Shown one piece after another: positions 16,172 to 25,194 of a DNA stretch of 48,062 nucleotides (position 1 is the stretch's first letter; every line of letters starts with the position of its first letter). The DNA is from Pseudomonadota bacterium (GTDB lineage: Bacteria > Pseudomonadota > Alphaproteobacteria > Puniceispirillales > Puniceispirillaceae). The notes under the pieces were generated by a model. It was not told where the DNA came from, ran no database searches, and was given only the letters and a program-made list of their open reading frames with translations. The stretch lies in NCBI GenBank assembly GCA_027620495.1, contig JAQCEA010000016.1, positions 1 through 48,062 of the forward strand, read 5' to 3'. Made by a program: the position numbers and the translations under genes.

Positions 16172-16220
16172 GATTTGGCCAGTTGGCACCCAGCTGTTAG
16201 ATGGTGTGGCTGGCCAAATC
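16172..16220 (+). promoter_or_regulatory. Intercistronic stem-loop between binding protein and permeases
   Basis: GATTTGGCCAG (16172-16182) pairs perfectly with CTGGCCAAATC (16210-16220), and an inner CACC/GGTG pair tightens the loop. It is followed by TTTG only. Such hairpins after binding-protein genes are known to stabilise that part of the mRNA, giving more binding protein than permease; here that role is inference. Confidence 0.65.
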
Positions 16221-16232
16221 TTTGTCTGACTG

Positions 16233-17105
16233 ATGTTTTTATTTTGCGCTGATCCCGCCGCCATAGAAGGGCTGACCTGGTTGTCTTGCTATCTGACGAC
16301 TGGCAAGCATATGGCCTTTTATCTGTCATTTTTGGTGGTGCTTGTGTTGATGGCACTCGCGGCACCGGCGGCGATGCTATTTGGGTTTGTCGGGGCATTG
16401 GCCTGTCGGTCGCGTGTGGCCCCGGTACGATTTTTGGGACAGGGCTATATCACCATGGTCCGCGGTATTCCTGATATCGCATTTTTCCTGTTTGTGCCGG
16501 TGGCACTTGATCAGGCTTTTGAATTTTTACGCCATAAAACATTTTGCAGTGAGACCACCCAGCCGGTGTGGCGGGGCAATGAATTTTTGGTCTGCGATGC
16601 GGCAAAACTGCCACTTGGAACCTCCCCGCAATGGGTGCATGAAATCTATGGATTTATGCTCGCCCTGCTGGCATTTGCGATTGTGTTTGGGGCCTTTGCA
16701 GGCAACACATTGCGCGGGGCGATGCGCGCTGTACCAGATGCCCAGCTTCAGGCGGCTGCCGCTTTTGGCATGACACGGCGGCAAATATTCTGGCGTGTTC
16801 ACCTGCCGCAAATGTGGGTGTTCGCATTGCCGGGCTTGTCAAATCTCTGGATGATTTTGGTCAAGGCAACGCCGCTTCTATTTCTGTTGGGCGTTGAAGA
16901 TGTCGTCTATTGGGCGCGTGAACTGGGCGGCAGTAAGACATCCGCGCATAGCTACCCGCATGGCGATTGGCGGCTGTGGTATTTTTTAGGGCTGTTGGTG
17001 TTTTATTTGGCGCTGACCTGGTTGAGCGAGAAATTTTTCACCAAGCTTATGGCGCGGTTTTCTTTTGGTCAGGCCACGCTTGGCGGTAGTGAGGCGGCAT
17101 CATGA
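16233..17105 (+). CDS. Amino acid ABC transporter, permease 1
   Basis: A 290-residue inner-membrane permease of the HisQ/HisM class. The ATPase-contact loop reads AAAAFGMTRRQIFWRVHLPQMWVFALPGLSN, and VRGIPDIAFFLF matches the family's RGTP-like segment. It is longer than HisQ (about 230) because of a periplasmic insertion near residues 95-130 with two cysteines (FCSETT and LVCDA). ATG 16233 has a weak ribosome-binding site; ATG 16311 is an alternative. Its last four bases overlap permease 2. Confidence 0.88.
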   Translation: MFLFCADPAAIEGLTWLSCYLTTGKHMAFYLSFLVVLVLMALAAPAAMLFGFVGALACRSRVAPVRFLGQGYITMVRGIPDIAFFLFVPVALDQAFEFLRHKTFCSETTQPVWRGNEFLVCDAAKLPLGTSPQWVHEIYGFMLALLAFAIVFGAFAGNTLRGAMRAVPDAQLQAAAAFGMTRRQIFWRVHLPQMWVFALPGLSNLWMILVKATPLLFLLGVEDVVYWARELGGSKTSAHSYPHGDWRLWYFLGLLVFYLALTWLSEKFFTKLMARFSFGQATLGGSEAAS

Positions 17106-17941
17106 CAAGCTGTGTTGATACCATTCAGGATTATGGGCTTCGCGCGATTGGCATTGGCGAGCGGCTGTTGCCAAAAAGCGATATCACGCTATGCGAGCAG
17201 TTTGTGCTGATTGGTAGCGGCCTTTTGTGGAATATTTATTTTGGATTTATTGCCTTGTTATTGGGATTTTGGCTGGCAACAGCGCTGGCACTTGGGAAAA
17301 ACAGCCATTTAATCTGGTTGCGATTGCCGTCAAACTGGTTTGTGTTTTTGTTTCGCGGGTCGCCGTTATTTATCCAGTTTTTTCTCGCTTATGAAGCGTT
17401 TGTATTACTGCCGAAAGTCGGTATTGAATTTGAAATTTTTGGCACTGTGTTTGCGGCGGAAACCAGATGGCTGACGCGGGCTTGGCTTGGGGCCTTGCTG
17501 GTTTTGTTCTGTAATACAGCGGCCTATTCAGCGGAAATTTTTTATGGGGCGCTAAAATCCATTCCAGTCGGCGAGATAGAGGCAGCTGACAGTTTTGGCA
17601 TGAGTGGCACCAAGAAATTTACCCGTATTATATGGCCCACCATGCTTCGGCTTGGCTGGCCGTCTTATACAAATGAGGCAATTTTTCTGTTTCATGCCAC
17701 CGCGCTTGTGTTTTTCTCAAGTTTTCCGGCATGGCGGCAAAAGGGTGATGCGCTCTATTACGCAAGCTATCTTGCTGATAAGACATTTAATCCATTTATT
17801 CCCTATCCGATTTTGGCTGGCTATTTTATTCTTGTGACGGTGCTGATCATCTGGATTTTCGGTTGTGTCAACCGGCGGCTTAACAGACATCTGCCCGACT
17901 CGCAGCGACCAAAACGGCCAAAATTTCAATTTATCAGATAG
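17102..17941 (+). CDS. Amino acid ABC transporter, permease 2
   Basis: A 279-residue inner-membrane permease and partner of permease 1, with FLFRGSPLFIQFFLAYEAF and the coupling loop AADSFGMSGTKKFTRIIWPTMLRLGWPSYTNE. Like its partner it is longer than HisM, with an inserted loop around residues 105-122. The start overlaps the previous stop as ATGA. It is last gene of the operon and convergent, 4 bp apart, with the FAD protein gene. Confidence 0.88.
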   Translation: MTSCVDTIQDYGLRAIGIGERLLPKSDITLCEQFVLIGSGLLWNIYFGFIALLLGFWLATALALGKNSHLIWLRLPSNWFVFLFRGSPLFIQFFLAYEAFVLLPKVGIEFEIFGTVFAAETRWLTRAWLGALLVLFCNTAAYSAEIFYGALKSIPVGEIEAADSFGMSGTKKFTRIIWPTMLRLGWPSYTNEAIFLFHATALVFFSSFPAWRQKGDALYYASYLADKTFNPFIPYPILAGYFILVTVLIIWIFGCVNRRLNRHLPDSQRPKRPKFQFIR

Positions 17942-17945
17942 ATCG

Positions 17946-18923
17946 TCATGCGTTTGTTTGGTTCAACGCCAGAAAGGCCCGCTGTCCGCTTGTAAACGCA
18001 TGTTCGATGCGCGCCCCGCCAAGCCAATCACCGGCTATGGCCAGATTATTTTGGCAAATAATCGCATACGCCGGGCTTGGCGTTGTCACTTTTGCATAAA
18101 GCCAGCGATGCGCATGCGCATGTAAAACCGCACCAATCTGGCACCCGGTCGCCAGTTGATATTTTTCGATCAGCTGTTTGATGATGCTGTCGGCTGTATC
18201 ATCTTTGTGGGTGGCACTCCAGTCCGCGTCAGCTTGAATGGTCAAAGCCGGGCGATGCTGTGCGGCGGCGGGCCGTGCGGTCTCGCACATGGCCCAGCCA
18301 ATATCATGCTGGGCTGATTTGACCGGCATTTTTGGTAACATTTCGTCATCGGCTAGCCCTAGCATGACCGTCAGGCAAGGCGCATAGGCGGCGTGGCTGG
18401 CGGTGGCCGCAAGATCGGGGAAATCATCTGCCAGCAAGACCGCGGTTTGTGGCGCCGGGGCTGTGCAGATCACTTTTCTGGCGGTAAGTGGCACATCATC
18501 TGTATCAACGCACGCAATATGGTCTGTTTTGCGAATAATTTTAGCAATTCGGCGATTTTGCTGGATTGGCAGATGAGCGGCCAAAAACATCGGGAGGTTG
18601 CGCATCATCGGCGTGCCGACCACGACCGTTTTTTTATTTTCAATCTGCCAGTTGGTTGCCATGCCAGCGGTGCTGGCGGCGCGCAAGATATCGCCAAAAT
18701 CAGATGATTTGCTGGTTGCAAATTGGGCGCCATGATTAAACACAAACCCATCGCTGCGGCGGGTTGATACGCGCCCGCCAACGCGCCGCCCTTTGTCAAT
18801 CAACATAACCTTTTGACCAGCTTTTTGTGCCATTCGGCCAGCGGCAAGCCCGGCGATGCCCGCACCAATGATCAAAAGGTCATAATGCGGCGAGGCTGTT
18901 GATGATGGCGGCGGTGCAGTCAT
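17946..18923 (-). CDS. Renalase-like FAD-dependent oxidoreductase
   Basis: A 325-residue flavoprotein with a dinucleotide-binding N-terminus (YDLLIIGAGIAGLAAGRMA, then LIDKGRRVGGRVSTRR) and the phrase FNHGAQFATSKS, typical of the renalase/amine-oxidase-like NAD(P)-FAD family. The end AIAGDWLGGARIEHAFTSGQRA closes the FAD site. The substrate is unknown. The frame is open from 19100, but ATG 18923 places the Rossmann motif properly and has AAGGA 10 bases upstream. It is divergent from the DUF429 gene. Confidence 0.82.
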   Translation of the reverse strand: MTAPPPSSTASPHYDLLIIGAGIAGLAAGRMAQKAGQKVMLIDKGRRVGGRVSTRRSDGFVFNHGAQFATSKSSDFGDILRAASTAGMATNWQIENKKTVVVGTPMMRNLPMFLAAHLPIQQNRRIAKIIRKTDHIACVDTDDVPLTARKVICTAPAPQTAVLLADDFPDLAATASHAAYAPCLTVMLGLADDEMLPKMPVKSAQHDIGWAMCETARPAAAQHRPALTIQADADWSATHKDDTADSIIKQLIEKYQLATGCQIGAVLHAHAHRWLYAKVTTPSPAYAIICQNNLAIAGDWLGGARIEHAFTSGQRAFLALNQTNA

Positions 18924-19064
18924 GATGTAAAAATCCTTGTTGGTCGGGCTTTTCCTATACCCTATCGCCAGCAATTGACAAATGCTAAAGCTGTGAATAA
19001 CGCCGTACCAATGATTTGAATTGATGATAGCCATGACGAACATATCCAACAAAGGCATGATGTG

Positions 19065-20033
19065 ATGCAGGATTGCCAAGCTGCAAACGGGTTTGGTCAC
19101 GCATGGTCAGGGTTTGTTGGCATTGATTGGTCTGGTGCGAACGGTCAATTTATTGCTGGGATTCAACTGGCCATGGCCAGACCCGGCACAACTGTACCAG
19201 ACACCATTTTGCCGCCACAAAATGACCATTGGTCGCGGCAGGATGTGATGACATTTCTGCTTGATCAAGCCGCACAGGTGCCAGCCGGGGCCCCGCTGTT
19301 GGTGGGGATTGATTTTGCCTTTGCCCATCCATTTGCCGATTATGGCACCTATTTTCCTGATTGCGGCGATGCCCCCAAAGATGCCGCCGCGCTATGGCGG
19401 CTTGTTGATGAGGTCAATGGGGATTTGCCGCATTTTTATGGTGGTGCGATGTTCCGGCATCCGGTATGGGGGGCATATTATCTGGCGCCCCCACATTTTT
19501 CTGCCCCGCGCTATCAATCGCGGCGGCGGGTGACTGAATTGGCGGCCAAGGCATCTGGGCGCAGCCCGTCACCAACATTCAAAGCGGTTGGTGCAGATAA
19601 TGTCAGCACCGGGTCAATGGCTGGAATGCGCTGTATTCATCATTTGCGTCAAAAACTTGGTGCGCGGCTTGCGGTGTGGCCGTTTGATGATCTTCGCCAA
19701 TGTTGGCCCGGCGTCAGGCTGGTGCTTGTGGAAATTTTTCCAAGCTATTATTTTTATCGGGCGGGTATGGTGCCAGCAAAACAAGCCGCCGCCGAGGCCA
19801 GTTTTTTAAACGCGGCGTTGGATTTTTACAACAGTGCCGGTGTCGCCACACAATTTATCGCAAAAGGGGCAGATGCAGACGAGGCAGACGCAATTATCGC
19901 GGCGGCGGCATTGCGTCACTTTGCCCAACAAACAACCAAGACGATGTTTGACTTGCCAGACCCGATGGGCTTAACTGCACGGCAAGAAGGCTGGATTTTT
20001 GGCGTTGACCCGATCCATGCCCAACAACCTTAG
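19065..20033 (+). CDS. DUF429-like protein (RNase H-like fold)
   Basis: A 322-residue protein. FVGIDWSGA near the start, VGIDFAFAHP, VEIFPSYYF and the C-terminal DEADAIIAAAALRHF give the acidic-residue pattern of DUF429 predicted nucleases with a ribonuclease H-like fold. No substrate is known. ATG 19065 is preferred to GTG 19062, with AAAGG 9 bases upstream. The TAG stop lies inside a 16-bp tandem duplication. Confidence 0.75.
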   Translation: MQDCQAANGFGHAWSGFVGIDWSGANGQFIAGIQLAMARPGTTVPDTILPPQNDHWSRQDVMTFLLDQAAQVPAGAPLLVGIDFAFAHPFADYGTYFPDCGDAPKDAAALWRLVDEVNGDLPHFYGGAMFRHPVWGAYYLAPPHFSAPRYQSRRRVTELAAKASGRSPSPTFKAVGADNVSTGSMAGMRCIHHLRQKLGARLAVWPFDDLRQCWPGVRLVLVEIFPSYYFYRAGMVPAKQAAAEASFLNAALDFYNSAGVATQFIAKGADADEADAIIAAAALRHFAQQTTKTMFDLPDPMGLTARQEGWIFGVDPIHAQQP

Positions 20034-20057
20034 TTATCAGTAACCTTAGTTATCAGT
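20026..20057. repeat. 16-bp tandem duplication over the DUF429 stop codon
   Basis: Two perfect adjacent copies of AACCTTAGTTATCAGT (20026-20041, 20042-20057). The first contains the TAG stop (20031-20033). The second is wholly untranslated. Confidence 0.85.
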
Positions 20058-20167
20058 CAGCTTGGTTATTTCGTTGCAAGTTATTTTGTTGCACGCCGAA
20101 ATTTTTATCGACACGCTCTGTTATGCTAAATTGGCGTAATGCCCCGAAATTGTAGAGAGACAAACCC

Positions 20168-21310
20168 ATGCCGTCACTTCTGCCGCACCTTGATCCAGAT
20201 GGATTGCTTGAATATTCAGTGGTGTTTACCGACCGGTCATTAAATTCCATGTCCGGTGCCTTTCAGCATGTAATGCGGGATTTATCGGCGTTGCTGAAAG
20301 AGGCTTACCGGGCGTCGGCTGTTGCGGTGATCCCGGGTGGCGGGACTTTTGGCATGGAATCGATTGCGCGGCAGTTCGCGAATGACCAGCATGTGCTGAT
20401 CATCCGTAATGGTTGGTTTAGCTTTCGCTGGAGTGAAATTTTGGAAAAAGGCAAAATCGCGTCCAGTACAACCGTGTTGGCGGCCCAACGCCAAGACAGC
20501 ACTGGCAGTAACCAGTTGGCACCATTTGCACCAGCACCGCTAGATGAGGTTGTTGCCACGATCCACAAGGAAAAACCAGCTGTTGTATTCGCCCCGCATG
20601 TTGAAACCTCTGCTGGCATGATCTTGCCAGATGCCTATATCAAAGCGGTCAGTGACGCGGTGCATGAGCATGGTGGTATTTTTGTTCTTGATTGTGTGGC
20701 GTCTGGCGCGTTGTGGATTGATATGGTGGCGCTTGGCGTTGATGTGTTGCTGAGCGCGCCGCAAAAAGGCTGGAGTGCTTCACCATGTGCCGGTCTTGTC
20801 ATGCTATCTGATCGTGGGCTGGCACGCGTCGCCGAGACGGAGTCATCCAGTTATGTCTGCGACGTAAAAAAATGGCTTGGCATCATGCAGGCCTATGAAA
20901 ATGGTGGGCATGCCTATCACGCAACGATGCCGACTGACTCGCTGTTGGTGTTTCGTGACACAATCATTGAGACCAAAAACTATGGGTTTGAAGCGGTGCG
21001 GCAAGAACAGATTGATATTGGTACGGCCATACGGTCACTGCTAGAAAGCCGCGGCTTTATCTCGGTGGCGGCTGACGGGTTCAAGGCGTCTAGTGTTGTC
21101 GTCAGCTTTACCGATGATGACAATATCAAGAATGGCAGTAAATTTGCCACGGCTGGTTTGCAAATTGCCGCAGGCGTACCGCTTCAATGCGGCGAGGGGC
21201 CAGATTTCAAAAGCTTCCGCATTGGGCTTTTCGGGCTGGATAAGTTGCATAACATATCGCGCTCAGTCAAAAATTTTGAAAAAGCGCTGGATCAGGTGTT
21301 GGCAAACTGA
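20168..21310 (+). CDS. Class V aminotransferase (alanine/serine-glyoxylate type)
   Basis: A 380-residue PLP enzyme. GGGTFGMESIARQFA binds the cofactor phosphate region, VFAPHVETSAGMILPD and FVLDCVASGA hold the cofactor Asp, and LSAPQKGWSASPCAGLVMLS carries the Schiff-base lysine Lys200. The family moves amino groups from alanine, serine or 2-aminoethylphosphonate to glyoxylate or pyruvate; which one applies here cannot be told. AGAGAG precedes the ATG. If it uses glyoxylate, it would connect with the dehydrogenase and glycerate kinase near 32 kb, but that is inference. The last 19 bases overlap the 3' end of the convergent GIY-YIG gene. Confidence 0.85.
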   Translation: MPSLLPHLDPDGLLEYSVVFTDRSLNSMSGAFQHVMRDLSALLKEAYRASAVAVIPGGGTFGMESIARQFANDQHVLIIRNGWFSFRWSEILEKGKIASSTTVLAAQRQDSTGSNQLAPFAPAPLDEVVATIHKEKPAVVFAPHVETSAGMILPDAYIKAVSDAVHEHGGIFVLDCVASGALWIDMVALGVDVLLSAPQKGWSASPCAGLVMLSDRGLARVAETESSSYVCDVKKWLGIMQAYENGGHAYHATMPTDSLLVFRDTIIETKNYGFEAVRQEQIDIGTAIRSLLESRGFISVAADGFKASSVVVSFTDDDNIKNGSKFATAGLQIAAGVPLQCGEGPDFKSFRIGLFGLDKLHNISRSVKNFEKALDQVLAN

Positions 21311-21549
21311 CTGGCAATCAGGTCGATTTTGGCTGATTTTCCCAAGGATTTTATCGCATATTCTCGTTGGCTGGCCTGTTTTCGGTCCAGCGCAGTTTCG
21401 CTGTAGCGCAGATATACCGGGCGGCGTGATTTGGTGTATTTGGCACCAAGCCCCGCATTATGGGCGGTGATCCGTTTTTCCAGATCATTTGTGATGCCTG
21501 TATAAAGGCTGCCATCATTACATTCGATGATATAGACATGCCATGTCAT
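21292..21549 (-). CDS. GIY-YIG nuclease superfamily protein (UPF0213/YhbQ-like)
   Basis: An 85-residue single-domain protein of the small GIY-YIG family. HVYIIECNDGSLYTGITNDLEKRITAHNAG gives the two-tyrosine signature and the Arg-rich helix, and KYTKSRRPVYLRY follows the usual pattern. These proteins are DNA-nuclease-like with poorly known roles. The 3' end overlaps the aminotransferase 3' end by 19 bp on the opposite strand. Confidence 0.88.
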   Translation of the reverse strand: MTWHVYIIECNDGSLYTGITNDLEKRITAHNAGLGAKYTKSRRPVYLRYSETALDRKQASQREYAIKSLGKSAKIDLIASQFANT

Positions 21550-21663
21550 GAAAACGGTCGTCTCCGCTCTGCGATTGGTCTAGCATAGCGGCAATTCAAT
21601 ATCGCCCAAGCCTTATTTTTGCGGTTTTTTTTGTCAGTAGCCTATCATCCGTGGATTGCGTTT

Positions 21664-22845
21664 GTGACTTTTGATTATGATGTTGTGATTATTGGTGCCG
21701 GGGCCGCCGGGTTGATGTGCGCGATAGAGGCAGGCAAGCGCGGTCGGCGTGTGTTGGTGCTGGATCATGCCAAAAAACTGGCCGAAAAAATCCGTATTTC
21801 CGGTGGGGGGCGGTGCAACTTCACCAATCTTTATGCAGATGCCGAAAAATTTCTGTCGCAAAACCCGCATTTTTGCAAATCTGCGCTGCGTCAATATAGC
21901 CAGCATGATTTTATAAATTTACTGCATGCGCATCGCATCGGGTTTCATGAAAAAAAACTAGGTCAATTATTTTGTGACAATTCATCGCAAGACATCATCA
22001 CCATGCTGCAAACAGAATGTGCCAGCGCCCGTGCCAACATCCGTCTAGACCAGCATATTGAAGATATCCAACGCATGGATACCGGCTTTGTTGTAGCGGG
22101 TAATTTTACCAAAATTACTTCTGAATCAGTGGTAATTGCCACCGGCGGGCTTTCAATTCCAAAAATAGGGGCGACCGGATTTGGATATGAGATTGCGCAA
22201 AAATTCGGTCTGACAATTGTGCCAACGCGCCCCGGCTTGGTCCCGCTTACATTTGATGCAGAAATGTTAACGCGTTGCAAATCATTGTCTGGGCTGTCAG
22301 TTGAGGTGACGGTTCATTGCCAGCGCACAGAATTTGCCGAAGGCTTGCTATTCACCCATCGGGGGTTGAGCGGCCCGTCGATTCTGCAAATTTCATCCTA
22401 TTGGCATGATGCTATGCCGGTGACGGTCAATCTGGCACCTGGCACCGATATTGCGGCGGCGCTGAAAGCCGGCAAGCGGCAGCACCCAAAACAGGATGTG
22501 GTAACCTGTCTTAGTCATTATTTGCCAAAACGTCTTGCCACTAATATTTGCGAGCAAGCTGGGATGGATTCGCAGCTTGCCGCGCATAATGATAACCGGC
22601 TTGGCCAGCTTGGTGCGGCGGTGAATGGATGGCAGTTGGTACCAGCAGGCACCGAAGGATATCGCACCGCCGAAGTCACGCTTGGCGGCGTCGACACGGC
22701 AGATTTATCCTCATCAACAATGCAAGCAAAACATGTGCCTGGCCTGTATTTTATTGGCGAGGTTGTGGATGTGACCGGTCATCTTGGTGGCTATAATTTT
22801 CAATGGGCGTGGTCATCTGGCTTTGTTGCTGGACAACATGTTTAG
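21664..22845 (+). CDS. HI0933/BaiN-like NAD(P)/FAD-dependent oxidoreductase
   Basis: A 393-residue flavoprotein of the HI0933 family. YDVVIIGAGAAGLMCAIEAG opens the FAD site and is followed by KIRISGGGRCNFTN, a strong family marker. VIATGGLSIPKIGATGFGYEIA and the C-terminal GLYFIGEVVDVTGHLGGYNFQWAWSSG complete it. Members include BaiN, but the substrate here is unknown. The frame opens at TTG 21619; GTG 21664 is preferred because it gives the usual short N-terminus before the Rossmann strand, though its ribosome-binding site is weak. Confidence 0.85.
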   Translation: MTFDYDVVIIGAGAAGLMCAIEAGKRGRRVLVLDHAKKLAEKIRISGGGRCNFTNLYADAEKFLSQNPHFCKSALRQYSQHDFINLLHAHRIGFHEKKLGQLFCDNSSQDIITMLQTECASARANIRLDQHIEDIQRMDTGFVVAGNFTKITSESVVIATGGLSIPKIGATGFGYEIAQKFGLTIVPTRPGLVPLTFDAEMLTRCKSLSGLSVEVTVHCQRTEFAEGLLFTHRGLSGPSILQISSYWHDAMPVTVNLAPGTDIAAALKAGKRQHPKQDVVTCLSHYLPKRLATNICEQAGMDSQLAAHNDNRLGQLGAAVNGWQLVPAGTEGYRTAEVTLGGVDTADLSSSTMQAKHVPGLYFIGEVVDVTGHLGGYNFQWAWSSGFVAGQHV

Positions 22846-22884
22846 GCCATTAGGCTGACGAATTGAGATGACGCGCAATGTTGA

Positions 22885-23535
22885 TTAATCCAGCGGGTCA
22901 AATTGTTCGTTGGTGGGGTCATATTGCAAAAGCAACCCATCGCCGATATCGTTCCACAGCCCGTGAATTGACAATGTTTCATTGGCAACTGCCGCGCTGA
23001 CAAAGGGAAAGCTCATCAAATTTTCAATTGCCACAATCACAGCTTGGCGCTCTAGTGCCTCTAGTTGTGCATCTATCGGCTGAATATCTGTCACGCGGTC
23101 ATAGCCAGGGCGCAAAATATCTAGCCAATGTCCGATGAAACTCGCGCTTTTTTTAAGCTCCGGCGAGGCCCCTGAACACATGTCGTGACAGCCTTTAACG
23201 CCACCACAATTTGAATGGCCAAGAACAATGATATGCGCAACTTTCAGCGCCATCACCGCATATTCAATCGCGGCTGAGGTGCCAGCATGATTGCCATTTG
23301 GTTGATAGGGAGGGACAAGTGCCGCAACATTACGGTGAATAAAAAATTCGCCCGAATCCGAACCAAAGATTGCCGAAGCGTTCACCCGGCTATCGCAACA
23401 GGAAATAACCATGGCGCGCGGGTGTTGTCCCATATCGGCTAGATGTTTGAACCAGCTTTTATTTTCGACAAATTTCGTTGCTTTCCAGCCCTTGTAGCGC
23501 TGTACAAGATAAGAAGGAAGAGGCGTTGCCGTCAT
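22885..23535 (-). CDS. Beta-class carbonic anhydrase
   Basis: A 216-residue zinc enzyme interconverting CO2 and bicarbonate. The zinc/active-site set is present: Cys46-x-Asp48-x-Arg50 in ISCCDSRV, and His107 with Cys110 in LGHSNCGG. FIHRNVAALVPPY and GTSAAIEYAV are family blocks. ATG 23535 is chosen among three nearby ATGs because AAGGA then has normal spacing. It lies just downstream of, and on the same strand as, the LysR regulator gene. Confidence 0.93.
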   Translation of the reverse strand: MTATPLPSYLVQRYKGWKATKFVENKSWFKHLADMGQHPRAMVISCCDSRVNASAIFGSDSGEFFIHRNVAALVPPYQPNGNHAGTSAAIEYAVMALKVAHIIVLGHSNCGGVKGCHDMCSGASPELKKSASFIGHWLDILRPGYDRVTDIQPIDAQLEALERQAVIVAIENLMSFPFVSAAVANETLSIHGLWNDIGDGLLLQYDPTNEQFDPLD

Positions 23536-23624
23536 GATCATCATCCTTGGTGAGCGATGTAAACTGGTCTGTCCTTGATAGCGGTTATTTACCGAAAAAT
23601 CCAGTAAAGACGGACAAAATACCG

Positions 23625-24554
23625 TTATTGATCGAGGTCTTTTGGAAAGCGTTCACCAAGTTCGGTAATCATAAGATCCATAAATTTAGCCGCCGCAACT
23701 GGCAAAACCCGCCCGCGCAAATGACCAATATGCAATTTGCCTTGCGGGACATCTGCGCTGTCTATTGGGCGCGCAATAAGACCATTTTCTGGTTGTCCAT
23801 TAGCCATGTTTTGCGGCAAACCAATTGGGATTTGAAAGCCGATCACCCGTTCATTGAGCAGGTAATTCTGGGTGAATTCCTGACTGTCGGTTTCCAGCAT
23901 CGTGGCAAGTTGCATGTTACGGCGCATCAGGCCAACATTTAAAAGCTGGCGAATGCCGCTATGAATTGTTGGTAAAATGACTGGGATATCAAGCAGGTGA
24001 TGCAAGCGGATGGTGTCAAAACTGGCAAGTTCATGCGTTTCAGCCATACAGCAATAGACAGCCTGCCTTGTGGTCGCAATGGTCTGAAAATCACTGCGTC
24101 GGATCGGTTCAAAAATAAGCGCAAGATCAGTTTCGAGTGACGCCAAAGCCGCCTCTGCCGCTTCACCATGCTGGCGGCTAATGTCAAATGTTACCGCGTT
24201 ATGCTCTGAACGGTACCGGGCAATCACATCAGGCAGGAAATGCCGCAGTGTTTCAGCACCGCTTGCCACCCGCACATGCCCCCGCCGGATACCCGATAAA
24301 TCTGCAATTTGTGATTGGACACGGGCCAAATCGGCTTGTTGCGTCCTGATATGCTGGACAAATAACTCGCCAGCCGTATTCAAACGCACCCCAGAAGCAA
24401 GCCGTTCAAACAGCGGTTGACCGATTTCGTCTTCGATCTGAAGAATACGGCGATTCAATGCGGTCGAGGTGATGGCCAGTTTTTCGGCGGCTTTTCTGAT
24501 CGATTTTTCCCGTGCAACCGCATCAATAAAGCGAAGTGATGTCATAAACCGCAT
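23625..24554 (-). CDS. LysR-family transcriptional regulator
   Basis: A 309-residue regulator. The N-terminal winged helix-turn-helix is SIRKAAEKLAITSTALNRRILQIEDEIGQPLFERL (residues about 18-52), and a two-lobed effector domain begins near residue 90 (HVRVASGAE). GAGAGGG lies 7 bases before the ATG. It is divergent from glnK-amtB across a 278-bp spacer and is followed 89 bp later by the carbonic anhydrase. Its effector and targets are unknown. Confidence 0.9.
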   Translation of the reverse strand: MRFMTSLRFIDAVAREKSIRKAAEKLAITSTALNRRILQIEDEIGQPLFERLASGVRLNTAGELFVQHIRTQQADLARVQSQIADLSGIRRGHVRVASGAETLRHFLPDVIARYRSEHNAVTFDISRQHGEAAEAALASLETDLALIFEPIRRSDFQTIATTRQAVYCCMAETHELASFDTIRLHHLLDIPVILPTIHSGIRQLLNVGLMRRNMQLATMLETDSQEFTQNYLLNERVIGFQIPIGLPQNMANGQPENGLIARPIDSADVPQGKLHIGHLRGRVLPVAAAKFMDLMITELGERFPKDLDQ

Positions 24555-24688
24555 AAAAATACCCTCTCTTGATCCAAAAAAACAAAAGCCTGTCTTGCCC
24601 TTATAGCAAGTGGTGCAAAAAACGCATCGCTATTATGCAAAATTAGCAGAATTTTTTATCACATGCGCCTGCTACCACAATGCCTGTC

Positions 24689-24711
24689 GGGGCTTTGGGC
24701 ACCAAACCCCC
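24689..24711 (+). promoter_or_regulatory. GC-rich hairpin upstream of glnK
   Basis: GGGG-c-TTTGG (24689-24698) and CCAAA-c-CCCC (24702-24711) pair with one C/C mismatch around a 3-base loop. It lies about 120 bp before the glnK ATG and no T-run follows, so it is not an obvious terminator. The rest of the 24555-24832 spacer shows no clear sigma-54 or NtrC site. Confidence 0.45.
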
Positions 24712-24832
24712 CGGCTGGAAAGGCGGCGCCATCGGGGATCACTCGTAAATGCCGTCACGAAATTTTTAAACGATGCCCGCAAGGCACAGCGCAGAACAGC
24801 GGCAATCACGCCGCAAATAGGAGAAACCAACA

Positions 24833-25171
24833 ATGAAATATATTGTGGCAATCATTCAGCCAGGAAAGTTAGAGGCGGTCCATGACGCTCTGCTTGAAAT
24901 TGGCGTGACCGGTTTAACGACCAGTGAGGTGCAGGGCTATGGCCGGCAAAAGGGCAAAAGCGAAATTTATCGCGGCGCCGAATATGTGGTGAATTTTTTG
25001 CCAAAGGTCAAAGTTGAAGTCGCCGTGCCAGCCAAAATTGCTGAAAAGGTGGTGGCGACTATCAAATCTTGCACCGCCACTGGCAAAATTGGTGATGGCA
25101 AAATTTTCACATTTGAACTGGCCGAGGCGATGCGGATCCGTACCGGAGAAACAGGCGCAGACGCGTTGTAG
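24833..25171 (+). CDS. glnK: PII nitrogen regulatory protein GlnK
   Basis: A 112-residue PII signal protein, the standard length. The T-loop reads GYGRQKGKSEIYRGAEYVVNFLPKVK with Tyr51, the site uridylylated by GlnD; the B-loop is TATGKIGDGKIF. PII trimers sense 2-oxoglutarate, ATP and ADP and block AmtB or control GlnE. AGGAG lies before the ATG. It sits 23 bp upstream of amtB in the classic glnK-amtB operon, hence the glnK rather than glnB assignment. Confidence 0.96.
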   Translation: MKYIVAIIQPGKLEAVHDALLEIGVTGLTTSEVQGYGRQKGKSEIYRGAEYVVNFLPKVKVEVAVPAKIAEKVVATIKSCTATGKIGDGKIFTFELAEAMRIRTGETGADAL

Positions 25172-25194
25172 AGCTGTATTTTTAGGAGATCATT

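Noticed and set aside
23547-23942. 131-codon plus-strand frame opposite the LysR gene
   Set aside because: Antisense to a well-defined LysR effector domain; composition is that of a shadow frame.
24555-24832. Sigma-54 or NtrC site before glnK
   Set aside because: GG-N10-GC elements and a proper NtrC dyad could not be placed; only loose GCA/TGC fragments near 24605-24640.
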